NCBI GenBank assembly: GCA_963921425.1
Contig: OY992835.1
Coordinates: forward strand, 18,786,001-18,850,000
DNA: 64,000 nucleotides
Direction: 5' to 3'
DNA from: Dryas octopetala
Lineage: Eukaryota > Streptophyta > Magnoliopsida > Rosales > Rosaceae
Part shown: positions 22,150 through 33,879 of the stretch, in pieces
How positions within the stretch are numbered: position 1 is the first letter of the stretch
How the letters are laid out: the number at the start of each line of letters is the position of its first letter
Translations under genes and position numbers: made by a program
The notes under the pieces: model-generated
The model's input: the letters and a program-made list of their open reading frames with translations, nothing else
What the model was told of the DNA's origin: nothing
The model's database searches: none

Positions 22150-24345
22150 TATCAGATGATAGTCGTCAGGAAGATATTTCAGAGTGTGAACCCATTTTGT
22201 GCCAGTCTGACATTTCGCAAAAAGCCATAGAATCTTCGTCATGTGAAATTACAGCTGTGCTAGGTGAATTTGCTGTTACTGATGAAGAGTCACAAAATAT
22301 AGATGTCGATGAAAATTCTAAGTTGGTGAATGTAGAGCAAGCACAATGCCGTATTTGCCTCGACAATGGAGGTCCTGACTTCTTAATTTCTTATAGCTCT
22401 TGGTATCTCTTTGTGTATCTTTGGTTTACTGTCACCATTAATTTTTGAGAATGGTTTAAGTGATATGGATACACAAGTAACTTATGGGTGACAAATAACC
22501 ATAGTTCAGTACCTTTTCAATCTATCTCTATTTTGGTGGCTTGGAATTCTAATATCTTAGGGTGTCTGTTTATTTATTTTTCAGGAGAAGACATAATTGC
22601 TCCATGCCATTGTAGAGGTACCCAGAAGTATGTCCATAGATCATGTCTGGATAATTGGAGGTCAACAAAGGTGAATAATTTTTCCTTATTGCTGATGCTG
22701 ACCCTTTCCTGACTCGCAGATGAACTTTTCGGAATTTTTCTCTTTAGAAGAATGGAATTGTATATGATTGTGTTGGAATTATTTTGGTGCTTATCTAATT
22801 TTGTTCTTAAAGTAGTGTAATAATGCAATTATTTCTATTTCACTAAAGACTATTTTTCTTTTGTGGAGTCTCAGTGTTGATTATCCATTCCTTTTATTTC
22901 GGCAGGAGGGCTTTGCTTTTGCTCATTGTACAGAATGCAGGGCAGTGTTCATATTACGAGCAAATGTCCCTCCCGATCGCTGGTGGTTGAGATTGAAATT
23001 TCAGTTCCTTGTTGCTAGAGACCATGCATTCATTTTCATTATTGTTCAGCTGGTATGTTAACAAAAAATTTAATGTAATTCATATCATTTTATCAATTAG
23101 GTAATTTTCCCTAAATTTCATTCAACTATGCATGAGATAGAGCAGTATTGATTAGAAACAGAAAATTATTGTCCAATGTGATTAGAAAGACTCAGTTGTA
23201 GCACACATTTATGTGGTGCCGCTGTATTTCAAAGTTGTTATACAGTACCTTTGGAATCTGAATTGATCCGAACAGTATTCAGATTTTCATATTATTGATA
23301 ATTATAAACACTATTGTTGGGTTCTTAGTAAGTTATATTGTTTATCAAGTTCTATTGAGTGACTAGCTACTATGGAAGCATAAGATAAGAATTCCTTGTT
23401 AGTATTGACCTTCATGAAATTTTTGAATATTTTCTTTCATCAGATTGTGGCATTCTTGGGAGTGATGGTATACAAATTTTATGGAGAGGAACTAAGAGAA
23501 ATGTTTGGTTATGAAGAACACCCATATGGATTTTATACTATGGCCGGTATGCTAGCTCCAAGTTGCTCTCTGAACTCTCTATAATATATGTATGTCCTGT
23601 GTGTAGGGCATGCTCACACACACACACCCAGATGCCCACCAGCGCTGAATATCTGAAACTATTCTTGTACTTCCTCTTTTAATTTTTAATTATTTACTTT
23701 TCTTATTCATGTCATATATTATTAATTCGGGATAAATAATCCCCAAAAATTGTGTTGGATTCGGATTGGTCTTTGTCTAACCCAAGTCCTACCACCTAGT
23801 TTCTCTAGTTTAAGTTCTGAAAATAATTCCACTTTTTTGAAGGGGCCGCATTTCATAAAATACCTAGCTGTGCACTTCATCAAACCACTCTAATTTTGAG
23901 GCCAATGCATCTGATATAACATGTTATCAAGTGTATTTAATTGGAAGGACATTTTAAATGATTACACTACTTGCAATTTAATTCCATGTATTATTTTGTT
24001 TGCAGTTTTAGCTATTGTTTTGGTGGGTTTGCTTTATGGCTTCTTCATAGCCATAATATGTGGACAGAAAATCAATGAACGACATTACCATGTTCTTGCC
24101 AAACAAGAATTAACAAAGGTCCGGTACCTCATACTTTGAGCTTGCTACAGTAGTTTAAACTATTCCTAGTTTCATACTGAATAGTTATGTTGAAGCATTT
24201 AACTCTTATTATATTCCTTCAACTGATGGATCGAGAAATTTTATGATGCCAGGAATATGTTGTAGAAGACCGAGAAGATACTAAGAATGCCCCTGAACTA
24301 GATCCCAGCCATGTGACAGAGCTAAGAATGTTAGGTCTTTATTAG
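22140..24345 (+). CDS. RING-CH (MARCH-type) membrane E3 ubiquitin ligase
   Basis: Six coding exons (22140-22371, 22585-22670, 22906-23052, 23444-23546, 24006-24118, 24253-24345) join in frame to 257 residues. The RING-CH domain is complete: C70, C73, C85, C87, H95, C98, C114 and C117 in C4HC3 order, with the typical PCHCRGTQKYVHRSCLDNW core. It is followed by a conserved ANVPPDRWWLRLKFQFL stretch, two hydrophobic helices (about 140-162 and 190-212) and a short C-terminus ending in MLGLY. MARCH-type ligases sit in internal membranes and ubiquitinate membrane proteins; the substrate is unknown. A noncoding first exon probably ends at 21349 (CAG/GTCAGC). From memory it resembles At1g50440, which neighbours DWF5 in Arabidopsis. 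Confidence 0.93.
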
Positions 24346-25460
24346 TGGAAGTCCTCATTCTGCTGGATTGTCTTGTAAGCAATTTTAGATTCTGCATACT
24401 GCTTTTTCATATTATCTTTTTACTTTTAAAATTTTGCTTTCTCCTGCTTTCCTTTTCTTGCTGAAACCTGTCACTTAGATCAGGGATATATTCCTTTCTA
24501 TATTCTGTTTGCTTTTATATTTTTTTTCTTTATGGCTGGGTTATCTTTTGCATTTATAAATTTTTGTGCATGAGGATGCTCGTTTGAATTTATCAGTGTG
24601 TTTAAAAAGGATACAAAAGAAAGAAAAATTAGTTTCTCCAGGTTTCATTATCTATGCACTAATCAATTTCTTACTTTGGCCTTAATGGATACATTTCTTG
24701 CTTGTATGCTCGATAAATTTATGTGTTGTTAGTCTCTCAATCTTTACTTGTACTTTCTTCAGGGTTTTCTTTGCTGTGGCTTGTAATACTTCCGAGTGGA
24801 AAACTGCATCTTCTTGTTGGCTCTCATATATTAGCCGAATGCCACCTTCTGGACTCTTGTAACTTGTGGCTGCACTACACTTGATCTGCACAGGCATCAG
24901 TGAAGCCAGGCGCTACAGTTTGCCACATATTTTCTTCAGGGTCCTGCTTTGCTATGATTGTGCCATTTTAGATGCAGCATTTGGAGTTCTAACTCAGTAA
25001 TGAACCCTGGAAAATCGGTCTTTTCTCCTCGCCAGGTACATGTAACTGATCCACGGGCATTATCCTTCTTGTCAAACTGTACAGCAATAACAAGAGTGTG
25101 GGTTTCCTTCAAAAATTCCTGTACCTGTATTTTTATTTACAATTGAAGTATACTGATTCAGCAGAGCAGAAAACCATTGTTTATACGGTTTCTGCATTAC
25201 TTGTGTATTTCTTTTTGTTTTTCGGGAGAGATTTCAAGAAGGCAGTTGTCTCAAGATCTGTTCTTCCTGTTGGATGATGTTGTAATTCAATTCCCAGTGT
25301 TCTATATAAAATTCTTTCTTTTCCTTTTGCATTTTCTAACTCTTTACTTAGTGAAAGAGGTTTGAGTGTTGCCACACTCCATTTTCTTCTGGCTATCCTA
25401 AGAAAGGCACAAAGTTGGATGAAATATGTAAATATTACTGGCTTCACGTTGTCTATGTTG
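24346..25460 (+). other. 3' UTR of the RING-CH gene, possibly spliced, then intergenic
   Basis: A good donor (GTCTT/GTAAGC at about 24376) and a pyrimidine-rich acceptor (TTTCTTCAG at about 24763) suggest an intron in the 3' UTR. No coding sequence is seen. The end of the transcript cannot be fixed. Confidence 0.35.
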
Positions 25461-25685
25461 TGATTAGTGGGTCAATACTTGGCTTTGGTCCTAGGAAGCT
25501 TCCTAAAATAGTAAATTAGCAGGTGTGATTCATTTAGCGCTGGATTAAATTATCAGCTGGATTTTTGGAATATGAAATGTTGCACACTTGCACAGATGGC
25601 TCCTAAGTTATGGTCTACTAATATAGTGGTTCTACACAAATTTAAAATAATAATAAAACAAATTTTTTGTTTAATTAACGTGTGT

Positions 25686-25708
25686 AGAGAGAGAGAGAGA
25701 GAGAGAGG
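25686..25708. repeat. (AG)n microsatellite
   Basis: About eleven AG units. Confidence 0.9.
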
Positions 25709-25754
25709 TCAGACGGGGTAGTAATAGTTTTACAACAAGTAAATTCGTAACATA

Positions 25755-25850
25755 TTACTGCTTAGCCAGCAGTTGTTGGGTAACTCAGTTAGAAGGGTCT
25801 TTTATTTACCCGCAATGCACTCAAGTTCGATCCCCCCACTCCTTCACTAA
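25755..25850 (+). mobile_element. tRNA-like SINE relic
   Basis: TAACTCAGTTAGAAG resembles an A box and CAAGTTCGATCCCC is a good B box about 35 bases on, followed by an A-rich tail that runs into a TA array. Fits a tRNA-derived SINE head. Not a functional tRNA, as no cloverleaf with matching acceptor stem was found. Confidence 0.5.
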
Positions 25851-25875
25851 AAAAAAATATATATATATATATATA

Positions 25876-26268
25876 CAAGAATGCTCTAAAACTAACTAGT
25901 AAGTAAATACAAAGCTAACGATCATGTTGGGTCCATTGCACAATATAATATCAAAATCCGAATTATCCATTTTTTAGGCCCTACTTCAAAGATCATCTTT
26001 ATAAAAAATCTTCAAAATCGAAAGTCATTTAGCCATTTGATTATGATAACAATTATTTATATACTTTTATCGAAAACAATGATTGTTTATTTATTTGATC
26101 ACAATTAGATGACTAAATGATTTCTAATGTAGTTGATTTTTTACAATGATAATCTTTGAAATATGACCTAAACAATGGACGGTTCGGATTATGAGATTAG
26201 TTATGTGGTGGACCCAAAAGCATGGTTAGTTTCGTATTAACTTTTTAACTAGTTAGCTTTAGAACACT

Positions 26269-26272
<4 letters not shown>
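25876..26272. mobile_element. fold-back MITE 1, inside a TA array
   Basis: The two halves are long imperfect inverted repeats: the left arm AAGAATGCTCTAAAACTAAC pairs with the right arm read in reverse complement, AAGAGTGTTCTAAAGCTAAC. Pairing continues through TGGGTCCA, AATCCGAA and TTCAAAGAT blocks towards the centre. (TA)n tracts flank both ends, consistent with TA target preference. No ORF. Confidence 0.8.

Positions 26273-26300
<28 letters not shown>
26273..26300. repeat. (TA)n microsatellite between two fold-back elements
   Basis: About 14 TA units that form the shared boundary of the two palindromic elements. Confidence 0.9.
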
Positions 26301-26302
<2 letters not shown>

Positions 26303-26688
26303 TCCTTCTATTGAGATATATCTCAACTTATTTATGTTGAGGTATGACCTTGTTGGGGCCCACACGAGTCGTTTTATGTCAATCCGAACTGTTCATTTTT
26401 TACATCTCCATTAATAGATCATCCTTACAAAAAATTAGCCAAATCGGAAATCATTTGCCTATCTAACTTTGATAAAACAAATGGGCAGTTTCATCGAAAA
26501 TATTTAATTCGTCCATTTATTTAATCAAAGTTATATAGGTCGATTTGGCTAAGTTTTTGTAAGGATGATCTATCAATGAATATGTAAAAAATGAATGGTT
26601 CAGATCGACACAAAACAACTCGTGTGGGCCCCAACAGGACATACCTCAACATAAATAAGTTGAGGTATACCTCAACAGAAGCTACCTC
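26301..26688. mobile_element. fold-back MITE 2, inside a TA array
   Basis: The arms are strongly matched. The left arm contains CTCAACTTATTTATGTTGAG and TTGGGGCCCACACGAGT. Both blocks recur in the reverse complement of the right arm, as do AGATCATCCTTACAAAAA and CCAAATCG. TA tracts lie on both sides (26273-26300 and 26689-26708). The arms are more alike than those of fold-back 1, suggesting a younger insertion. No ORF. Confidence 0.85.
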
Positions 26689-26719
26689 TATATATATATA
26701 TATATATAGCTATGTAGCC

Positions 26720-27420
26720 AATAAATAAAGTACAAATAATTTTATTATTTACAAAGTTATTTGTGCATAGATGAGAAACTTGATTAAACTTGAAAAAGAA
26801 AAGAATTTTGTTGGCATTGACAAGCGTATAGAGTTGCACTCTTTAGAATAACCAATTCCTTATTAATAAAAGGATTATTTGTACTATTACAACATGTTGA
26901 TAATTATATGGTTAGAACAAGAACATGAACTAGTACATATGTGAGTGGTCGAACTAGTACATATGTGAGTGGTCATTCCTCTTTAGTTGCTAGGTGAACT
27001 TTGGTAATAGCTTGAAGTTCATTGTGTCTTTGTTGTAAGTTCCTTTTAACTCTTGAGAATGATTTGGAGGCTTATTTTAATTTGCGGCCACCCCTGCAAC
27101 TGTTCTCCTTCTCACAACCTCTGCCAGAAGGGTTGCTTGGTGGAGGCAAGCAGTGTGACCCAGTACAATGGGCCTGGCCATGTCGAAGAGTAAGGATTTA
27201 TAGAAGAGCAATGAGATTGAATCAAGTTGAAGATACTGCTAGGTGGGTAATAAACAAAAACACTTAACAAAGGTTACTGTCTGTGGACCAAGTTGTCATA
27301 CTGATCCTCAACACAACACATTAGTTTCTGATCTGAGACTGAGAGGTCACTCTCTGAAACCACAGGACCTTAAAAACTTATAAGGACTCTGACATCAAAA
27401 TATAACACTAAATTCTCCAT
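26720..27420 (+). pseudogene. decayed duplicate of F-box/LRR locus (copy A)
   Basis: The segment 26720-27075 matches 28245-28660, and 27165-27420 matches 29570-29960, in the same order and orientation. The coding part that survives in the second copy (about 28690-29300) is missing here. Only flanks and a scrap near 27060-27160 remain. No intact reading frame. A perfect 24-base tandem duplication occurs at 26928-26975. Confidence 0.6.
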
Positions 27421-27466
27421 TTATTTTGACTCAAATATTTGTTGAAAGTCACTAGTATAAATAGTA

Positions 27467-27829
27467 GGGATAAATGTCATTTTGCTCCCCAGACTATTAC
27501 ACTTGTATCAATTTGCTCTTCGGACTTTCAATTTGAAAAATTAAGGTACTTGACTTTTTTTATGTTGTCAATTAAGATAATTTTGTGAATTTGCTCGCTT
27601 TCTATCCAAATCTTCATTTACAAAAAGTCAAATCCTCATTACAGAGTTTTTATTGAGAGAAAAATGGTAGTTATGTGCCCCTCACTTATATCAATTTACC
27701 GAGTAAATTGACGAAATTACCTCAATGACAAAATTAAAAAAGTTAAGTACCTTAATTTTCTAAATTAAAAGTCTGGAAAGAAAATTAATACAAATGCAAT
27801 AGTCTGGAGAGTAAAATGACATTTATCCC
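27467..27829. mobile_element. palindromic MITE with GGGATAAATGTC ends
   Basis: A 363-base element whose ends are near-perfect inverted repeats starting GGGATAAATGTCATTTT, with pairing continuing through CCAGACTATT and AAAATTAAGGTACTT. TAGTA lies on both sides (27462-27466 and 27830-27834), a candidate target duplication. The superfamily is uncertain. It sits inside the F-box/LRR remnant region. Confidence 0.75.
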
Positions 27830-28649
27830 TAGTAACCTAGATCTTCTTATGTTCATCCATGGGTTTTGTTTTACATCCAAGCTGTGGTTGCTTTCCAGTC
27901 TTTATTGATTTCTACCTCTCATAACACACCACAAGCTTTTATTATTCTTTCCAAAATGGCCTAAAACCCCTCAGCTTACTTCGATATGGGACACTGTCAC
28001 TTGTCCATGATGATTTGCAAGTCCCAATTACTCTGCATATATAATGTCATACATGCCTTTAAGACAACACTTGCTTGTGAAGAAGCCTGTTATCAAAACC
28101 TGGGTTGATGATGGCTTTCAAAATTCTACTTAGTTTTACAAACAAGGAATATTATATGTACCATATTTGTTTACTAAAGTGCTTATAGAGGGGAGATAGG
28201 TCATATGACTCTTATGTGAGCCTCACCTTTATGAGATATGTAGACGGCCAATAAATAGTACAAATAATTTTATTATTTACAAAGTTATTTGTGCATGGAT
28301 AAAAGTATACATAGTTAAATAGAAAAAAAAGAAACTTTTTTGGAGAAATAGAAAAAGGAAACAAACTTGATTCAACTTGAAAATGAAAAAAAATATTATG
28401 GGCATTCACATGCAAGTCTATAACATTGCACTCTTTAAAATATATATAACGAGTATCTTATTAATAACAGGATTCTTTTTGCTTTTACATCATATTGACA
28501 ATTATATGGTTAGAACAAGGACATGAACTACAGAACTAGTAGATATAAGTGGACATTTCTCTTTCGTTGCTAGGTGAACGAAGTTCATTGTGTCTTTGTT
28601 GTAAGCTCCGTTAACTCTTGGTGTGTTCTTTAACCCATCAACTTGGGCT

Positions 28650-29294
28650 TATTTTAATCGGTTTATTATTAGATTGTCATCCTTATAAAAGATGGTTTTC
28701 CAATATAAACCTATTGGATATTTGAAATCTAACTTAACAAGGCCCAATCTTGCATTTGACATGCATTCCAAACATTTTTTGAAGCAGATATATATGCCAG
28801 ACTCGTTGATCGATGCTTATGAACAAGGCAAGGATCTTCTGTCAATTAATCGATTTGAAAGGCAAGACTTTGTAAGACGTGTGAATAAATTTTTGCAGCT
28901 CTACCGTGGTAAGAAGGTAGACTCTTTCAAAGTGGCCGGCATTCTTTTTTGATGGAGAATCTACTGGGCTTGAAACTCTTCATCTGCATATGTATCATGG
29001 GGTGGTGAGTGAAAATTTATTTCTAATGCATGGCAGTTCACATTTGCATAATTTTTACTCCATCTTTAGATGTTCATTTTAATGTGCAGGATGGAATACC
29101 CCAAAGCATGCCATGCAACATTTGGAAACCTCAAGCAACTGGACTACTTGGATATCCTTTCGTGGTACTTTGACCTTGGGAGTGTTATGAATATTCTCAA
29201 GGCTACACCTCTTTTGGAAGAACTTGTGATAACGATTAGTAATAAAGAAACTCTACTTTCTCATTCAAGAAAAGAAAAACTACTTTTGGTTTAG
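28650..29294 (+). pseudogene. F-box/FBD/LRR-type gene remnant (copy B)
   Basis: A first stretch encodes DFVRRVNKFLQLYRGKKVDSF, typical of the region just after the F-box in plant F-box/LRR proteins. The frame then shifts by one base at about 28940: the + frame stops (VAGILF stop), while the shifted frame continues as FFFDGESTGLETLHLHMYHG. After an intron-like gap, 29090-29294 encodes a leucine-rich piece with ILKATPLLEELVITIS, the motif that precedes FBD domains. No F-box start and no FBD end were found. The combination of frameshift and missing ends makes it a pseudogene. Functional relatives are SCF substrate adaptors. Confidence 0.72.
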
Positions 29295-29299
29295 ATGAT

Positions 29300-30480
29300 T
29301 TGTCGCATGTACATCCACTAATACATAACTAGACGAGAACTCTTTGATACATGCTATATATTGTAGGTATGGGTATCAAAGTTCGTTGATAATCAACGAG
29401 AGATAATCTTTCTGGATTTTCACACGATCATTTGAAAAAAGTTAAGTTTCAGGGTTTCCGAAGTAATTCGTACGAGGTAGGGTTGGTCATTTGTATTTTA
29501 AAAATTGCAAGAGAGCTAGAGAAGGGTTAGACGCTGATGGTTTTGTTGATTGTTGGTGAGAGAGAGTGATCATTTATAGAGAGCAATGAGACTGGACCAA
29601 GTTGAATTAAGATATTGCCAAAGGGCAGCAAGGCTTTTGTTCAGGTGAGTGGGTTACAAATAGAATTAACTTTGATTAAGTTGCATGTAGTGCAGTTCAT
29701 ATTAAGTTATTATAGTGAGCATTACTAAAGCAACATTGCAAATTTGCAACTGCTAGATTCGGAGGTTCTCATATCGATATTTCCTACTAGTAATTAATGC
29801 TTTTCAGCTCATAAACAAAACACTTAAAAGTTGCCAATACTGATCCACCACACATCATTCCAAACAGATAAAGAATACACATCAGTCGGCCTCTCTCTGA
29901 ATCCATATGACCTTCAAAACTTATAACGATTCTTCATCATTTATTTCAATAAATTCTCCATTCACTATGACTCCAATCCTTTTGAGAACCACCAGAATAA
30001 ATAGAAAGCTAGTGACCTATTTCTTCTTCATCCATAGATGGGTTTAGTCACACAAATAGCTTAGTTTTACCCACCACAAGCCTTTATTATTGGTTCAACA
30101 GTTGCTTGTGAAGATCTTAAATAACTTGGATTGATACGATTCAAAGTTCATATAAAACTACTTTAGCATTAAATTGTGGTTACAAGATACCGTCGCTAGC
30201 AAAAGGAGGAAGAGAGTGCTGGTAAAGACAAAATAGCCATAAGAATAGTGGCCTCACAGGCTCTGTTTGACTTGATGCTGATTCTGAACTTTGGTATATA
30301 AACTCGTGCATCACATTGGCGTGCCTCAAAATATACATATATATTAGACACATAAAAAATGCATCATTGACTTAAAACACCAATTTGGAGATAGCTTACC
30401 AACCACTGCCAGTCAATCTAAGCCAGCACAAACATAATTTAGCCACCCCTTTTGAATTGAAGTAGCCAGATCAAACATTA
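29300..30480. other. flank of the F-box/LRR remnant, otherwise no gene
   Basis: The part to about 29990 shares segments with 27165-27420 (copy A flank). The rest is AT-rich with no supported feature. Confidence 0.45.
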
Positions 30481-31748
30481 AACAATTAAAAGAAAAAATA
30501 GTCCAAGCACCAGCCTGGTTATGTTTTTAAATCCTTATCCCCCTCTAGCAACTTCTCGTGCACTATCAACGACATAGAATTGAAGGCCGGTTGCAAAGAA
30601 AAAATTATAGGATATGATATTAATGAACAATAAGATTGATGTAATTGTCGATATATTTACATAGACATCCAGATAAAACCAGAATTGTAGATGGTAAACC
30701 CAGACAGAGCAAATTAACCATGCAGGGGAGGGTACAAATAAGATACAATTCAACTGAAAACAGACAGCTATAGTTATTACTTTACATACATAAGGAATAA
30801 TTTACAGTCGACTACATTTGGGTAGTGAAGTCTTGGATAGAAGTCAGACTATCTTGCTAACCAGGGTTGCATCTGTACAGCTCCAAACCTTGACGAAATG
30901 CCTTTCATCAATACATCTTCTTGCGTCCTACATAAAATTTACAAGACTAGATGAGCCTGCAGATCCCAGCAACCAAGGCATAATTAGCTTCAAAGCAATA
31001 GCTTTGCTTAACAAATAGTAGACTTTAAGGAACAATTCTCTCTAGAAATTAACTGTTTGTCAGGAAAGCTAAAACACCATTATAGCATATAAATCGGCAT
31101 CATTTCGACCATGACATGACTCCTTTTGTCCTAATATCATGCCCAATAGCATCAACTCTTTTTTAAGCAAATATCACCGCTATACTAAAAGATCATATTG
31201 GGAATTCACCCCAAATCCTATATAAATCTATGAATTCAAATTATTTATATGATGTATTAACAATTTAACATCCAAATTAAGAACTTAACACAAACCTCTC
31301 ACGATAACCTAAACAGTAAACACTTTATCTGAGGCAGACTGAAGATGCTACCAATACAGACCAATGCAGACCATAAGTCATTATGGTTCACATTGAAGTA
31401 TTAGTCAAATCTAATTCTGTATTCAGAAAGTGTATTTCCTATTTTGGGGGAGAAAGAAGATCAAAGCATTTTTCATAGCGTAAATACTGCAGCTTAACTT
31501 CTGTAAATTTAAATTTCCATTTAACAGCCTTTCTTAATCCATTTTCAGAAACCCTTAAATGAATTTGATTACTAGTTGATAAAAACATTACATTCCACCC
31601 TTATTTAGTGTATTTTGAAACATAAAAACCTAACTTAATGGCATTGTACTAATTCAGAAAAAGAGAAATTCTTTATAACAATTAGAAAACCAGCCAATTA
31701 ATCTGAAATAAAGCTCACCTCAGATGCCAGTTTTGAAAAATATATAGT

Positions 31749-32575
31749 TCATTTTTCCTCATCCTCAGACTTAGACATATTATTAGACTTTTTATCCACG
31801 ATCTCCATCTGCTGTGGAGATGCACCTACAAAGAAAAATGAAGAAAAAGCATCAGCAACATTATAATGAACAGCTTTAATCACATTGAAATAAAACAGCA
31901 ATAAATTCTTCAATTGCAACACAGATTTCAAGTCCCAGATTAATTCCTTTTTATTAGAGAATAAAACAATATCAAAGCCCAATAAGATTCATTTCCTAAA
32001 CATGAGTGAGAAATTACACAAATCAGAACCAAACCCAGATGATCAAATCGTAGATATGAATCAGATACTACATCAATTTCAACCACAACCCAGGAAAATG
32101 CCCAATTCAAAAACCCTTCCTCATGAGAAAAAAAACAAATTGAGCAAAACCATTAAATAAAATCCAAAAACTCAAGCAAACCTTGAATAAAATAAGCAGA
32201 AGAAGGCCAGCCCCTAACGGTTGTCATAGACATGGACTCATCCTCAGTCAAAGGGTTGGCCAATTTCTCAACCAGCTGAGCCAGGCCATGCGATCTCGAC
32301 CTTGGCGGTGGGACCCAGTAGGAGGAACCGGGCAGAAATGGGAGCCAATCGGGCGCGGATCGGCGCACGATGATCCGGTGGATAGCGTCCTCGAGCTTGC
32401 GCAAAAGGGGATCTACCGAAGCAGACGAGTCGGCCGCTGGGTCAGCTGGTTCATTGTGAAGGGGAAGGTTGGATTGGGCTCGGAGGGTTATGAGCCGAGA
32501 AGAAGAAGACGGTGACGATTTGGGTGAGAGGTGGTGGCGGGTTAGGGTGAGGGATCGAGAGAAGGACCTTGCCAT
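31749..32575 (-). CDS. small conserved protein of unknown function, probably mitochondrial or plastid
   Basis: Exon 1 is 32575-32182 and exon 2 is 31825-31749. The junction CAAG/GTGCATCT keeps the frame, giving 156 residues. The N-terminus (MARSFSRSLTLTRHHLSPKS) is rich in Ser, Arg and hydroxylated residues with no acidic residue for about 40 positions, like an organellar transit peptide. A conserved-looking core follows (LRKLEDAIHRIIVRRSAPDW, then FLPGSSYWVPPP and SMTTVRGWPSSAYFIQG). The C-terminus is acidic (SKSEDEEK). No enzyme motif is seen. From memory it may correspond to Arabidopsis At1g16840, which would fit the neighbours. Transcribed sequence may continue to about 30500 as further 3' UTR exons. 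Confidence 0.75.
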
Positions 32576-33574
32576 TGGAAGGTGTAGAGAGAGAAAGGGG
32601 AGATTTTGAGGGGGTGTTTGGATAAGAGGAAAATCTGAGAGAAAATTTAGGTTTAAGAGAGAGGGAGAGAGTGGCGGTAGTGGAGGTCTCAGGGTTAAAT
32701 AAGGAACCGAAAAGTGAAATTTGGATTTCTCTTTTTTTTTTTTCAGAAGTATTTTATTTTATTTTTATTGTTGAATTCTTTTACTTTTTTTTTTTTTGTT
32801 AATTGGAGGTTTCAAGAAGAGTCGGTTCAATTAGGGGAGACTGGGATGATGAGTTGGTCAAGTTAGAACAGCCAAAGATACTAATGAGGTGAGCTCAATA
32901 CTAATCTTTGTATGAAATGAGGTGAGCTCAATACTTGAATAATAATTTTATATTCGAACTAAGAATTAATTCATAAATAATCTTTCAAGTTATTGTTTGA
33001 ACAGCACAACATCATCATTCCACGGATCATGTAATTGTTATACTTTTTGGTACAATCATGTAATTGTTATTCAATTACATTTCATTGATTATATATTTAT
33101 ATACATATTTTATACATTCGAAAAATCAATATTAGTATAAAAATTTGATAAAAATTGAACTACTTTGTATAAAAACATTTCTTGTAAATCTCATGTAATA
33201 AAGATTTGAAAGTTCATTAAAATGGTGGGTATAGTATGTAAATTGAACAATTTTTTATTACCATTGTAAATTGAACTATTTATATTTATCTTGCACAACC
33301 TTTCCAAATCATTGTTGAATAATATTAATATTCATGCAAAATTGATTGATCAAAAAACTCACAATTCAAGAACCACACCCTTTCTGCATTGGATTGATTT
33401 TAATTTCCGTTTATACACCAATAAGAGAGGCCTTTTTCGAGGGTTGTGAGACCCCCTCGACCCTGCGGCTCAAAAGAAAGCATTTTCTCGAGACAGAGAT
33501 ATGACCTCCCTACCAGAGTTTTAACTCCAGTTTAGTTTGGACTAAAGGGGGCGGGGTAACATTAAAGAAATCTA

Positions 33575-33876
33575 GGGCCTATTTGGTATTTTATTCAAAA
33601 AAATTTTTTTTTTCAAAAACAAAAAAAATATCTTATAACTAAGAAAACATGTTTAGTAAACAATTTTTAAAAATAGTTTTTAGAAAAAAATTCAAAAACA
33701 AGCCTTTTTTAAAAAATGATAAAATATCTTTTTTTTTTTCAACACTTCCATCTTTTTTAGCTGCCATCATTTTTAAAATTTAAAAATTATTTTTAAATTT
33801 CATACCAAATAAATTTTCAAATTTTGAAAACTCACATTAAAAAAAAAGATATTTGAGTAGAATACCAAACGGGCCT
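33575..33876. mobile_element. Tourist-like MITE
   Basis: A 302-base element. The left end is GGGCCTATTTGGTATTTTATTC and the right end in reverse complement is AGGCCCGTTTGGTATTCTACTC. CTA flanks both sides (33572-33574 and 33877-33879), as for the element at 9581. The interior is A/T homopolymer-rich and non-coding. Confidence 0.65.
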
Positions 33877-33879
33877 CTA

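Noticed and set aside
30535..30753. Minus-strand 72-codon ORF ending in FYVVDSAREVARGG
   Set aside because: It could be an alternative last exon of the small organellar protein, but no joining acceptor with the right phase was convincing; more likely 3' UTR.
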